A stretch of DNA of 64,000 bases from positions 28,147,114 through 28,211,113 of the forward strand of contig OX411547.1 in NCBI GenBank assembly GCA_948146395.1, given 5' to 3'. Positions within the stretch are counted from its first letter, which is position 1. Every line of letters begins with the position of its first letter. Positions 33,634 to 45,505 of the stretch are shown here, in pieces. The position numbers and the translations under genes are program-made. This DNA comes from Fragum whitleyi (Eukaryota > Mollusca > Bivalvia > Cardiida > Cardiidae). The notes under the pieces are model-generated. The model made no database searches and was not told where the DNA came from. It saw nothing but the letters and a program-made list of their open reading frames with translations.

Positions 33634-35070
33634 TTTTAGCTCACCTGAGAACGAAGTGCTCCAGGTGAGCTATTGTGATCGTCAAATGCCCGCCGTCAGT
33701 TGTGCGTCGTCCGTCGTCCACAATTTCTCAAAATATCATCTTCTCCGAAACCGGTGGGCCAATAATAGGAAAATCTTCAAAATTCTTCTACTCTAAAACT
33801 TAAGGCAGACATCTTTCATATTTGGTATGTAGCTTCATCTAGTGGACCTCTAGTAAGTTTGTTCTTATCAAGGCTTTTGGGTGATATTTGGGCACCATCC
33901 GAACGCATCCCTTTTTAGCTCATCTGATCACGAAGGGTGAAAATAGGAAAATCTTCAAAAAACTTCATCTCTGAAACCAGAAGGCAGACAGCTTTCATAT
34001 TTTTTATGTAGAATCTTCTAGAATGCCTCTACCAAGTTTGTTCATATCAAGACCCTTGGGTCATATTTGGGCTCCACCCGGGCATGACTGTTTTTTCATA
34101 GAATCAAAGAGCGATTTTTTTTTAAAAAGATATCTACTTCACTGAAATCAGAAGGTAGACAGCATGGGTTTTTTTTTTTTTTGTTTTTTTTTTGTTTTTT
34201 GTTTTTTTTGTATGTAGTATCAACTAGTAGGCCTTTACCAAGCTTGTTCATATCAAGACCATGGGGCCCACCTGGGCACAACCCTTTTTTTTACATGGAA
34301 CCGAAGAGCTAAAATTTCAAATATCTTCTTCTCTGAAACCAGAAGGTAGACAACTTTCATATTTAGTATGTAGCATAATCTAGTGGGCCTCTAGCAAGCT
34401 TGTTTATATCAATGCCCCGAGGTCACAATTGGGCTCCATCCGGGCGCACCACTTTTTACATCAAATATCAAAAATCAAATAGCAAAAATCTTTAAAACTC
34501 TTCTTCTCTGAAACCAGAAAGCAGACGGATTTCATATTTGGCATGTAGCATCATCTAGTAGACCTCTACCAAGTTTTGTTCATATCAAGACACTGTGATC
34601 ATATTTGGGCTCCACTAAGATGCAACCCTTTTTTTTCATTGACTCAAAAAGCAAAAAGCTTCAAATATCTTCTTCTCCGAAAACCAAAAGACACTTCCAT
34701 ATTATGTTCGTATTATTATATGTTGGACTTCTACCAATGTTTTCATGTCATGATCCTGGGGTCATATTTAGGCTCTGGATGAACCCACCCTATTTTACAA
34801 AAGGAGGAAATCTTAAAAAAAATCTTTGAAACCAGAAGGCAGGGACTTTTTATAATGGTCTCATTTAATTGTATTTCATGAAGTTTGTTCAATGTGACAT
34901 GCGCATATGTTCATGTAAGGGCTGTGACCAGGCATATCCTTTTTACTCGTTGCTGAAAACATTCAATGGTATTGATCTTATTTAGAAATTATCTTCTTGT
35001 TGACATCTGCCTATTCAATTGGTATGATGTCCCAGGGCTCAAAGAGACTCAGGTGACGATCCAGGACCAT
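33634..35070 (-). mobile_element. Pearl/Helentron-like element, 3'-eroded relative of 4808-6036
   Basis: The terminal hairpin TTTTAGCTCACCTGAGAACG and cores with GGCAGACAGCTTTCATATTT match the element at 4808. A T/G-rich insertion (34167-34210) interrupts one core. The last end stops at GATCCAGGACCATCA, lacking TGGTCCTCTTGTTT. Confidence 0.7.
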
Positions 35071-35699
35071 CAAAACTTAATAAACGAAAATCCAATTTAT
35101 TGTTAAAGGAAAATAAAAAAGAATATGCAAATGTCGCCTCTATGCCACCGTAGTTTAAAGCATAATTGAAAACATTGTTGTTGTTTTTTTCGCGTAATAT
35201 GAATTTGTTACGTCACAAGTTTACCCATTCGGAACTCCTTTGGTCAATCTAAAGATTGTAGATTGGTCGAAGATGTCCGAATGCAGTTTGCGAAGCAACG
35301 GCTAACAAGCGACTATGGCAAGCATTACACAATTTCTCCAACTTATTCGTAACTTTAAAGCATTTCTATTTAAAATTTCGCTTTTCTTGTTTGAATGAAT
35401 TTATCGGAACTCAGCAAAAGTTAACGCCCCCCAAAACGTGATTTTAATCTATAATATTCCTCATTAGCCGAAGAAAATGTCGTAACTACATCTTGAATAG
35501 AGCTGCAATTTCAATTTGTTACCTACTGACAAAATGAAAGCTTTGGTTTGCAAGATTTCCGATTAAATAACTATTCTTTTCTCGATATTTGAGGGGCGTT
35601 ATTCCGGTACACACCTTGGGCAAGTAAGAAAGTCAAAGAATGAAATAACAAATGGGGGCGTGATTCTGACCAAATTGAATAAATAATTAACTACTAGAG
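35071..35699. other. Intergenic with one CTACAGCTT-type hairpin relic
   Basis: CGTAACTACATCTTGAATAG...AGCTGCAATTTC at 35478-35517 is a degenerate member of the short hairpin family described at 44445. No gene seen. Confidence 0.4.
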
Positions 35700-35800
35700 G
35701 GATGAGTGTCTTTTTCACTGCGTTTATCGGAGAAAAAGTGCAATTGTCTTAGCACATGTCATTATACTCCAATAAACGCAGTGAAAAAGACACTCGATCC
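35700..35800. mobile_element. Foldback MITE with 33-base arms
   Basis: GGATGAGTGTCTTTTTCACT at the left pairs with AGTGAAAAAGACACTCGATCC at the right, continuing through GCGTTTATCGGAG/CTCCAATAAACGC. The unpaired centre is about 35 bases. Confidence 0.8.
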
Positions 35801-36049
35801 TTATAAATGTAATCCTCTAGATCTAAGAAGCTATCAAAATACTCGGCTAAAAATACATCTACTCAAAATTTGCTAAGGATTTTTTTCTAGTTGAATATTT
35901 TTGTATCGTTAACAATTTTTACAAGTTTTTTTTATGTTTTTGAGAACTCTGTGTTTTTAGGTATTAAGATCTTTTAAAGAATGATTGTCTGGATGTTGCT
36001 TTAAGGGAACGGTTTGCCCAAAGGAAAGGGTCAAATATCAACAACTTCG

Positions 36050-37130
36050 ATGTTATCATGAAAATAAAGAAATTTGGGTTGTCCAAAAATTTAAAATTTT
36101 CTGTACACTTCAATAGCTTGTGTGATGTCCCCGGGCTTCGATTACGGCCTGACAACGCCTGTGCATATTGCTTATAAGGCATCCTGACCTTATTTGTGAT
36201 ATTTGATCCCTTTCTTCAAGAATAGTCTGCCTGAGCTCCTGTACCGATGCCGGTTGCACCGGACGTGATGAAACAGTTGTCTGTAACTTGTCCGAAGCAT
36301 CTTCTATGGGATTAATATCCGGGGATCTAACTGTCCATTCCATACGGGCGAAAGTGGCCTTCTCTAGATATGATATTGATTGATGATGTTGGCTTTATGA
36401 GCACGCGCAACTTCATCCATTGGAATGAAATTGTCACCAACTGCACCAGCATATAATTGAACGTAAATATCTTAGATCTAATTTACGTACCTGAGAGACG
36501 TCAATGTGCCGTGGAGACCTTCTTTTCCTCGAGCACTTATTCCTGCCCAAACCAAGACTGAGCCCTCGCCAAACCGATAATGTTCTGCCACACACACTGG
36601 AGTAATACGCCCATTTGGCATCCTCCAGACCCTCTGACGTCTATCGGTAAAGTCTACACAAAACCTGGACTCGTCTGTAAAAAGGACGGGGGCCAAGTCA
36701 TTTCGGGTCCAGTTCGCATAACCCCGTGCTCATGCTAAACGCATAAGCAAGAAAAATTGGGTTAATGGAATACGGACTGCAGGCCGTCTTGACCTCATGC
36801 CATCATCAAACAACCGATTTCAGTAGCGTTCTCGAAGTCATAACGTAGGCCTAACGTTGTTCCATTGTCAAATCGATGGCGGCGTGCCTGAACCACCAAA
36901 AATTGGTCTTAAACCTCATTGGTTGAGCGCTCTGCTCGTTCCCCTGCATGCAAATACCTAATATTACCAGTAGTTATAAACCGATTCCTTATTAGGGAAA
37001 AAAGGCTCTGGTACACACCAAGGGCATCAGCCACGTGCCTTTGAGAAACCCCAGAAATAACCATGTCAATGCCCCTATTCATCTAATCTTGACTAAGGTG
37101 TCGCCTTTAACGCATGCCTGTCATATAAAA
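36050..37130 (-). pseudogene. Degraded Tc1-like transposase (DDE superfamily)
   Basis: Read on the minus strand in several frames. A helix-turn-helix-like VISGVSQRHVADALGVYQS lies near 37050. NDLAPVLFTDESRF (near 36680) carries the first catalytic Asp, and VLVWAGIS follows. MDEVARAHKA (near 36400) corresponds to the second Asp motif, and RSPDINPIE (near 36320) carries the Glu. Stops and frameshifts separate these blocks. Length (about 340 codons) fits the family. The terminal repeats were not identified. Confidence 0.8.
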
Positions 37131-37624
37131 ATAAATGTAAATTGAATGTTAAAGTTCTGATAACATATTTAAATTTCGAAAAATGTACCATCGTGCTTGA
37201 AGATACAAGGTTGAATGAAACACGTTTTAGGGGGTGATGCCTTTTCAACAGCTTCTCGTGCATAGTATACATGCCGAATCTACATTTTGGCTACATGATC
37301 ATCAAAATTGCCAACTGGGGCGATTTCATCTCAAGAAAGGTATCGACCCTGGTCAAATTGTGCAAATAGCGTAGTTTGGGCAACTTTTTGCTTTTTGCAT
37401 TTTAGTTTTTTATGTATACTTAATTCCAAAAGGAATGTCCATAAAATATAAATGAAATAATTAAAAACCTTTGTACAAAATTAAATCTTTCTTTGCTACT
37501 TTTTGCAGAGCAACCATAGAAACACAAATATGGGATGAAATAATGGTGCTACCCGATATCTTTGTTAAACAGGTATGCCTCGCATGAGTGACAACACCAT
37601 CAAAAAAGTTCACAATGATACAAA

Positions 37625-37875
37625 TGAGCCTGTGCGTGAGATTTCCAACAATTTCAAATAAGCGCAAAGCAAAGACTCTGACCGGCCTGTGCATCCGCAC
37701 AGTCTGGCCAGAGTCTTTACTCTGCATTTAGTAGATAGATAAGGTCTCAAAGTATCTGTATACTACATTGTATCAGGTAACTTTATATTTACATTATGGG
37801 GCTGTCTATGTTACTCAGTGTTTGCACCCCATGAACATACATTTCAACTTGTTGGAAATGTCACGCACAGGCTCA
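37625..37875. mobile_element. MITE family 1, complete reference copy
   Basis: The inverted ends of about 35 bases begin TGAGCCTGTGCGTGA and differ at only a few positions. The interior has CCTGTGCATCCGCACAG and AGATAGATAAGGTCTCAAAG. Other copies or fragments: 4664, 8693, 9834, inside 10020-11483, and 41808. I could not settle a target duplication. Confidence 0.85.
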
Positions 37876-38200
37876 AATGGTAATTCCATGATTAATGAGA
37901 GTACCAATTCCGCAAGTAAGCTCTATTAAAATGCCTACACAATAAATCGGTTTTAAAAAGGCTTGGAAAAGCCCACTCACATCGCATGGTTGGTGAGTGG
38001 GTGGGGTAAGCATTCATTCAGTGATCATGGTGAAAACCTGTCTGTAAGAGGATGAAATTGGGAAATCAATGTTTTAGGACACCCGCAGTAGATTAGAAAA
38101 TTATCAAGCTGCTTTCAAACCGTCAGTTTAGAAAATTGGCCAAAAAAACGTTACTTTTAGCGAAGTATAGGAGTCATCATATCAGACAGATTTGTTCACG

Positions 38201-38438
38201 TGGGCCCGTTTTACTAAACATCTTAAGATCATTTTTTTTGCGTAAGCCAAAAATGAAGATTGCTTCTACATTAGTAACTATATATGCAATTCTGTCATGC
38301 ACCGTTTCATTGGAACCGTCAGACAATTCCAATGAGATATTGCAAGTCAGAATCTAAAAATGAATAAAACACCAGGTACGATTTGTGATGTTGACTTACG
38401 CTCATTTTTTTCGTAAGACGTTTAGTAAAACAGGCCCC
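38201..38438. mobile_element. MITE family 3, third copy
   Basis: The ends are TGGGCCCGTTTTACTAAACATC and (inverted) GGGGCCTGTTTTACTAAACGTC. The centre is related to the copies at 12246 and 25249. Confidence 0.8.
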
Positions 38439-39036
38439 GTAAATGTACAAATGATAAAAAGATCGTCCGCTATGATCAATCAACAGTAAAACTTGATGTC
38501 GGTAAAGTCTGTACAGTAACGAGCAAAGACTACAACACATGGTTAGTTGCACCAGTTTTGAACTTCAATCAAAAAATAGTTCGAAGCAGCTTAAACGTTT
38601 CTAAAACCATCATTCAAGGTTCAGAAAAAATTTGTAATGATAGCGGCTACAGCTCCTTTTCTTAGCATACCTCCATAGACCCAATTTTGGCTGATAACAA
38701 TCTTACGAAATATTTGATGTCGGCAAAAATGAAAAATTTTGAAACGGTTTATTGCTATTTGTTAAATTGTCTGTCAATGCACATAGAAATTTGTCAACAA
38801 GCCTTTACCAGCGAGCTAAGGAGACTCGTTTACTAATAAAGCGTTGCTACGACAAGGAAAATGGAACCAAACAGTCAAAAGATAGATCTAGAAAAGATAC
38901 TCAGCTTTGACAGGTAATAAAATAATAATCATAATAATGAAAAAAAAAGTCATAAACGGTTAAGATTTTTAGAGATTAGAGATTTGTGAACGTTAGTTTT
39001 GGAGTTAAGAATAATTAAATGGTATGTCTAAAGTCG
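38439..39036. other. Intergenic, nothing recognised
   Basis: No coding or repeat signal. Confidence 0.5.
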
Positions 39037-39318
39037 TCTGCAGTGACCAATTGATTGATTGAATGGAGTTTTACGCCGCTTTCAACATTTTTCTAGTTAT
39101 ATCGCGGAGGCTGGAGTACCTTACAATGATTTCCTGGTATTTCTCTCGCCAGTACAACCACCTCATACTTTCCTAGCCTCGAGCTGCTATCTCACATAGG
39201 TCTACGATTATCAACCCATTGGTGAGTGCCGCCGTCGGGGATCGAACCCGGGACCTCTAGATTGAGAGTTCGACGCGCTATCAATTGTGTTATGACGGCG
39301 GCTCTCTGCAGTGACCAA
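39037..39318 (-). mobile_element. Full-length tRNA-headed SINE with 14-bp target duplication
   Basis: TCTGCAGTGACCAA occurs perfectly at 39037-39050 and 39305-39318. Between them, on the minus strand, is a tRNA-like head (acceptor-like GCCGCCGTC pairing with GACGGCGGC, B box GGGTTCGATCCCC). A body follows with GAGCTCGAGGC-like sequence, and the tail is AAAGCGGCGTAAAACTCC with a CAATCAATCAA repeat. It belongs to the tRNA-SINE type widespread in molluscs. Degenerate copies: 45945, 54505, 56385, 58045, 63785. Confidence 0.9.
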
Positions 39319-39483
39319 AACGCCGTATTTGATGCTATTTTTGGTTATAGTTACGATATTTTGGTCTCTAATTGACAAATCTCCTAATCGGCAACTTACT
39401 TTTCGCAGTTGGACAGCCAAAATTTGATAACCGGAGCCTGAAAAAAATGATCTTGTCTTATTGATTTGGTTGTTTGGCGACTA

Positions 39484-39527
39484 AAACTTCGTCACTTAAG
39501 CTTGAATAAGCTGCAGTTACGAAGTTT
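39484..39527. repeat. Short hairpin (CTACAGCTTGAATAAGCTGTAG family)
   Basis: AAACTTCGTCACTTAAGCTT pairs with AAGCTGCAGTTACGAAGTTT across GAAT. Related to 44445-44486. Confidence 0.65.
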
Positions 39528-39819
39528 TTGGTCGCCCGCATAGGTTATAAAGACAAGTTTGACACTACATTAACCACCATCTGTGTGATGAGTATCGACC
39601 CGTGGCAGACGCCGGGAACTGACTAGTCCTGTCTTAAGGAAGCATAAAACGTCAGCGAACACTCACAAAATGTAAAAATATACCCCGCTTTTCACGTCAA
39701 GACTCGGGCGCGGGTACCATTTCCTGAAACATTTCACGCTCGTGTTTCTATCCTGAACGCAGTGCCAAATTCTCTTTAATTTTTTTTTTTTTATGTTGTA
39801 TGAAGATTGCCCTAAATAA

Positions 39820-40587
39820 ACAAAATGGACAAGAGAAATGAAAGATAGATATGACTTAAATATAAATTTTTTAAACTATGAATCGGTAAAAGCCGCTATT
39901 AAATCATTTCTAAGAAGGATAGGTTTAGGCCATATACCCCCTTTGGCATATCAAAGACCCCACATTCCAATTTTTCTTAGAACTATACTAACCAATTCCA
40001 AAGGTACAGGAGAGATTTATAAAAACTTGAATTCGAATAAAAATATGCCTGTATGTATTAAACGCTGGGAAGATAAATTAAATATCACCTTCAGCCAAAA
40101 AGACTGGAAAATCATTTTTGCATTGCCTTTTAAAATAAGTACAGACACAAAAATTCAGTGGTTTCAAGTAAGAATTTTGCACAGAATCCTGGGCACAAAC
40201 CATTATCTTGAAAAAATTCGATACATTGATAATCCCAACTGTACTTTCTGCAATGAGAACAGAGAAACCATAGATCATATATTCTGGCATTGTGAAATCA
40301 CCAATCCGATATTTACAAACTTGATAAGATTTCAAAACCAATTGTTTAATTCGATTGACTTAAAAACTGTTGTATTTGGATATACGGACAACAGCATAGC
40401 AAAAAACTTAATTCTAATATTCACCAAACTATATATCTTTCAATGTCGAAAAAACAAATGTCGTCCATCTGTATGTGGGTCCATGTCATACATCTTGAAA
40501 AAATACAATATGTGCAAAGAACAAGCAATTTTAAACAATGAAATAGAAACGTTTAATAAAACATGGATGAACTTTGTACAGACCTAA
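39820..40587 (+). pseudogene. 5'-truncated LINE ORF2 C-terminus with zinc-binding domain
   Basis: An uninterrupted reading of about 255 codons from KWTREMKDRYD to the stop. W-F-Q-V-R-I-L-H-R-I-L resembles the region after reverse transcriptase in LINEs. CTFC...DHIFWHC (C-x2-C-x8-H-x4-C) is the reverse-transcriptase zinc-binding motif. The reverse-transcriptase and endonuclease domains are absent (5' truncation). The open frame suggests a fairly recent insertion. Confidence 0.82.
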
Positions 40588-41800
40588 TGTATTTAAAAAA
40601 AAAAAGTCTATAATCCAAATATAGCCGATAACCCCTGCATCGAATAAAAATAAAAGCACCCTAACTGTTCTTCCAAATCTTTAACATGATTTTCGTTAAA
40701 AAAAAAATAATAATAAATTACTAATATAGAAATTATGGATAGTGTGCAGTGCCATGTCTCCAATATTGTGTGTTATGTGTTGTTTTTTTTCTGTTAAATG
40801 TCTAATGAATGAGTGTGTGAAGATGGTGGATGTATGCGTGGGTGTTTTTTTTTTTTTTTTTTTTTTTTTGTTGATTAATATTTTTGTATTCTCCAACTTT
40901 GTTAACCCAATAGACTAAAAGTAACATGTAATATAACGTAAATTAAGAAATGTAGATGTGACATGCAAATATAGTTGTGTATAATAACAAGATTTAAATA
41001 ATGTAAGGTGACATGGAAAACACCTATATGAAGAATAGAAAAATTGAATTTTAATCAAAAGTGTTATTGGCCATGAGCTGGATAATTTCAAAACCAGTGT
41101 TCCAAAACATAATGAGAAAAATTAATCTAACTCAAGAACCTATTATACACAATTATGTGGCATAACTTTTGTACACATACTTTATTTATATTAAATGGTG
41201 AAAACAACGATAACGACAACAACAACAACAAACAATAGTCTGCATTGACCTTTTCAGTTCTCGGGCATCGTATCTACAGTTCATGATACGCTGTAGATGG
41301 GAGGCTCTTTAACTGAACTAACCAGTGTTAAGGGTGTTATCTATTTCTCTTGGATTTGGAGGACGAGAACTACAGAATAGACAAAAACAAATTCAAAAAT
41401 ATCCAGGATCTTCTAGCATCCTTCTGAACTACTTAGAAATAGTAAATTTTGTCTACCAAAAAACCAAATTGACACTAGCTGTATGTCTTTATTTTCAGTG
41501 GAATTAATGCATTGTTTAATCCAACCAAATAAAATATATTCACAAAATTCAAAAGTGTAAATTTGCAAAATTGCAAAGCAAAAATTTAGAAAGATTTATC
41601 TCAAGAACACAAATTCCAATCTTGGAGGGATTGAGGACACCCACATCACTATATCACAATATCACAGAATATAGAAACTGAATAGTTATATAGTCTAAAA
41701 CTTCGAACAAAAAACATTGAAAGCATAATACTGTTTAACTTTATGATGCTATATTATGTTGGTATTGTTGGAGAATAAAAAAAAAAAAAAAAAAAAAATG
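40588..41800 (+). mobile_element. Probable LINE 3' untranslated region ending in poly(A)
   Basis: AT-rich sequence without genes runs to AGAATAAAAAA with an A-run (41777-41799). A T-run lies at 40845-40869. The A-run is the best candidate for the LINE tail, but no flanking target duplication could be matched, so the link is inferred. Confidence 0.4.
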
Positions 41801-41875
41801 GACGTGTGCGTGGCATTTCCAACAATTCCACAAAGCCAAGCCCCAGTCAGCCTGTGCATTAGCACCATGCTGGTT
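41801..41875. mobile_element. MITE family 1 end fragment
   Basis: ACGTGTGCGTGGCATTTCCAACAATT and CAGCCTGTGCATTAGCAC match one end of family 1. It starts directly after the A-run. Confidence 0.55.
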
Positions 41876-42100
41876 TCATGTATGTAATCAGTGATTGCAG
41901 TGAGGTTGATTACTCATTCTTCTACCCTAATATATTCGTTTCAAAGAACAATCTTTGCGACATATCAGCACATCACATTGAAAAACATGCGTTCAGTCCT
42001 GTGACAACATAAAGCGGGTCTTGAAAAACTCAGTCCACCGAGCGATTGTCCCTCTAAGCCTGTATTATGTTGCACAAGACGTCGCGATATATAACTGAAA

Positions 42101-42362
42101 TATATGTGACCCTTCCTGCAAAAAGGGACCACCTGGGTAGCGCTTAAAGTGTCGACCCTAGTCAGACTGCGTGGAGTGCAGGTCAAAACTTTTTTGCACC
42201 GTGCTTATTTTCTGAATCTAGAATAAGCAATCAGGCTACCTTCCAGTGAACGAATTGTTGAAATGCGACTTCTGGTTGACCCATGTTGGATCAAATCTCT
42301 TTTTCAGTAATTCATTTTACAGAATTCCCAGATGGTCCCTTTTCGCGTGACGGATCTTATAT
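42101..42362. mobile_element. MITE family 10 (AAAAGGGACCA ends)
   Basis: The left TATGTGACCCTTCCTGC-AAAAAGGGACCACCTGG and the right, inverted, AGATCCGTCACGCGAAAAGGGACCATCTGG form terminal repeats of about 36 bases. The interior is unique. Confidence 0.75.
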
Positions 42363-43208
42363 ACTTTTGAAACCGGCGTTAAAACTTAATATACGCACAC
42401 AACTCGATGAATTTAGTTCAAAATATAACAAAGGTCTATTCAGGTAGAGTAGGAAAAAGGATAATATAACCTTGGGCGACGCACGGGGGGTTATGTGAGT
42501 GACGGTGAGCGGACTATATAAGCCCAATCAGGGGATTAGGGGGGGCCACTTTCAATTTGAACGTGGACCAATATGCTTTATTATAGTAAGTGAATGTTGA
42601 ATTTTGCCATCTTGAACTTTTTCAGCAGCTTTCTTTAGGTAGCTCGATCTGAATCATTTCAAACAATTCATCAAGTTCCAAAGCTGTACCTGCGCAGATC
42701 CAGGTTTTTCTTTGAGGACAACAAAGTTTTCTTTGCTGATCATGAGAGCAACTCTTGCTTGGACAAAGCTGCAGTTTCGAAGTTTTGTTCGCCGAATGAA
42801 CAAAAGATTATTTGTTTTCCACATTCTATTACTCAATAACGATAAAATCAGTCTCTATCCGGGCCCGGCGTAGTGCATGTCGCGTAGCTATATTGCTCTG
42901 AGTAAAATTTAGTTGCGATAACGTACCCCCATCCCTTTTGATAGTCTGATGTGGGATGGGTCATTAAAATATCAGAGAGAGGGCTACACTATTGCAGCTA
43001 AGTAAAATTCTGAGTAACATTTTTCCATGGCTTGTTACAATGGGCGAACGGCTTCGGCCGGATTTCGAGAACTCAGTTTGCAAGGAAATGAAGTTATGTC
43101 TACTTTCTAAATCATGAGAGAATGTGTCCGCAGTGCACGAACAAGAGGGTGACACTCGCGTCGACCATTCCGATCAATTGACTAGCAATATGTCGTAACC
43201 GTTACAGT
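42363..43208. other. Intergenic, nothing firm
   Basis: Somewhat GC-richer than neighbours. It includes a weak hairpin relic (42745-42790, CAAAGCTGCAGTTTCGAAG). No gene supported. Confidence 0.4.
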
Positions 43209-43286
43209 TCGATGGCTCAGCGCGAAACGGTCGGAACTCCCTATAAACTTATAGGGAGTTACAACTGTTTCATGCTGAGCCATCGA
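43209..43286. repeat. Mini-foldback family 5, best copy
   Basis: TCGATGGCTCAGCGCGAAAC pairs with GTTTCATGCTGAGCCATCGA, and AACTCCCTATAA pairs with TTATAGGGAGTT at the tip. The shape is a 78-base hairpin of the size of a miRNA precursor, but mobile-element origin is more likely given the dispersed copies. Confidence 0.75.
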
Positions 43287-43735
43287 GTTTCGTTAAGGCT
43301 GTAGTTGCGATATTTTACTCGACCTCTTGATTATTGAAACATTTGGTTTTCAATCGGTTTTCCCTCCTAATAAAAAGTATCTGGACATGCACATGGAACA
43401 GTCACCGTCGGAATTCCCCGGATTACGTCATGCTTATCGGACCTTCACTCGTACATTTCCGTTACAGCGACGTGCACCCGTAAACACAATCGGGAACCCT
43501 CGTCGATTCTACGGAAAAGGGTACTTTCAAGTTTACGGGAAAATCCGAGCGATGTTCCGAATGTCGTAAACCGCCCAGCCCAGCACTGCGTTCAGGATGA
43601 TAAAACGATTTAAACTGTTTGCAAATCATACTTCGCTCTACGAGTAAGTATGTGTACGTGCAAAGCGAATTACATTGTTTTGCAATCCAGAACGTTCCGT
43701 GTTTTTTGCATGACATTCACAGGATATAGGGTAAC
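43287..43735. other. GC-richer spacer with a solo MITE end
   Basis: An 80-codon ORF (43327-43569, +) ends where GCACTGCGTTCAGGATG (43583-43600) begins, a copy of the end of the next MITE. I recognise no protein family. GTATGTGTACGTGCAAAGCG at 43648-43667 recurs at 43799. Confidence 0.4.
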
Positions 43736-43963
43736 CAGTCCTGCGTTCAGGATGAAAGCTTAGCAAAGCGCTTTCGAGATGATGCCTCGCTTTGCACGTA
43801 TGTGCACGTGCAAAGCGGGACATCATATAGTCGGTTCAAAAGCTTCCTTAGGCTTATGTTATTTTGTTACTTTGTCTTGTCGACTCAAAATAAATTTCAT
43901 CTTATCTTATCTTACCATCTCAAAGCGCTCGCGAAACGCTTTTACATCCTGAACACAGGGCTG
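43736..43963. mobile_element. MITE with GTAAC flanking repeat
   Basis: CAGTCCTGCGTTCAGGATG at the left matches, inverted, CAGCCCTGTGTTCAGGATG at the right, with further pairing through AAAGCGCTTTCGAGATG. GTAAC flanks both sides (43731-43735, 43964-43968). The interior has the palindrome GCTTTGCACG...CGTGCAAAGC. Solo ends occur at 29559, 39750 and 43583. Confidence 0.75.
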
Positions 43964-45422
43964 GTAACCCGGTAACCTGAATGTCACGTAATTTCTTTGG
44001 ATATTTGCTTTCCGTTGTCTGCGCATGTCATATTGTATTTGAAAAATGCCACCTATCGGAAGAAAACGAATTGCTTTCCTTTAATTGGGTCTAGATCGTC
44101 ATTTTAAAAGGCACAAAACACTGATGAAATCGCCGTTGAGCTACAAAATTTATGAAGATTGACTGAGTACGTGAAAGGCTTGAGTTACAAAGTTTTGTAA
44201 CCGTGCCGCTACTAATTTTGCTCAGTTCTACTGTGCAAGTTAACACTTGGTTTAGGCTATTCGAAAATGTAAATAATAATTGCGCAAAGGCGTAACTAGG
44301 ACTTTGAAATTTATACGCACAAAGAAGGCGACCAACATAGACTAGTATATTAAGGATGAAGTCGATATGTGGACTGTGAGAAAAAGATGAATGCCCTCTG
44401 TCCGCTTCTTTCAGTTTATGATTTGTGCGCTAGGTGAATAATCAAACATCGTAACTACAGCTTGAATAAGCTGTAGTTTCGATGTTATGATAATTCATCT
44501 GCGACATTTTCAACAGATGATTATTTCCTTTACGCACTTGCGTAAATTGTGTAATGAGAGTTACGCCCTTGTTGTGGATCACCTTTTGAAGCAAACCAAT
44601 AGATCTAGTGAGTTAAATCATCAAATTACGTCATTATTAGGCCACGCTTTGTCAGATTCGAAATGAGACTATCAGTATTTCCAGCCGGAAAATTTCAAAC
44701 TGTGTAGGTAGATGTAGAGAACTTAAATTCCTTTTTACATTTTTTTTTATTTATTTATTTATTTTGATTCATTTTCGTATCAATTCCATGACTAGATCAA
44801 AAGATCTGAAATCAAATGTGGATAAATTCAGGCTCTCCCCCATTTGTTATTTGAAAAATCTTAAAAAACTGTGACTGCAGCTAAAAAAAGGCTGTTTGTG
44901 TTATGAACTTATGATTTAATGTTCATCCATATTTGCCACCTGGCAATGAACTCAAGTTTAAGTAAATACCTTAAGGCAAATCTTGGAATTGTACTTATAA
45001 GATCATAAAGATATACAGGGAAAATGACTAACAATTTCAACTTAGGGACCCAGACTTCCAAATTTTAATATTAGGGGTGTAGGCATTTTCAAAAAAAATC
45101 TAGGGGTCTAGCCGAAAATCTAGGGGCCATGGGTGACTGGGCCCTTGCTAGTCTTTTTCCTTGATATAGTATTCCAACCTTTACAGTATTTCAGTCTCAG
45201 AGATCAGAAAACATGGTTTTAGTGAAGAAAATGCAGGATTCCAGCACTTGATTAATAAAAATCATGTTTCTCAACATGCATTTTTTTCACTTTTAATCTG
45301 GATAAGTATCAAAATATATTAAATTCATGAGTGGGGAAAAAATATTTGCTATATTGTATGTACAGATAGTTACTGGTTTGCCCTTGTATTTAAAGTTTCA
45401 GTTTGTAGCCTGGATGGTCGTG
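43964..45422. other. Intergenic; hairpin and ATTT repeat only
   Basis: Contains the hairpin at 44445-44486 and a TTTA/ATTT microsatellite (44740-44767). No ORF with protein-like composition. Confidence 0.45.
44445..44486. repeat. Short near-perfect hairpin, reference copy
   Basis: AACATCGTAACTACAGCTT pairs with AAGCTGTAGTTTCGATGTT around GAAT. The stem is 19 bp with one mismatch. Similar hairpins are at 39484 and 49405, and degenerate ones at 35478 and 42745. Confidence 0.8.
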
Positions 45423-45505
45423 GTGGATGGCAGAAGATATGTTGGATGGCAGAAGATATGTTGGATGGCAGAAGATATGGTGGATGGCAGAAGATATGGT
45501 GGAGT
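45423..45505. repeat. 19-bp minisatellite, about 4.3 copies
   Basis: The unit GTTGGATGGCAGAAGATAT is repeated with single G/T changes. The copies are nearly perfect. Confidence 0.9.

Noticed and set aside
39227..39304. A genuine tRNA gene on the minus strand
   Set aside because: The head folds partly like a tRNA, but the anticodon loop is abnormal and it is followed by SINE body, tail and target duplication.
43327..43569. 80-codon ORF with GC-richer composition
   Set aside because: It runs into a MITE end and matches no known family. It could be an exon but nothing beyond openness supports it.
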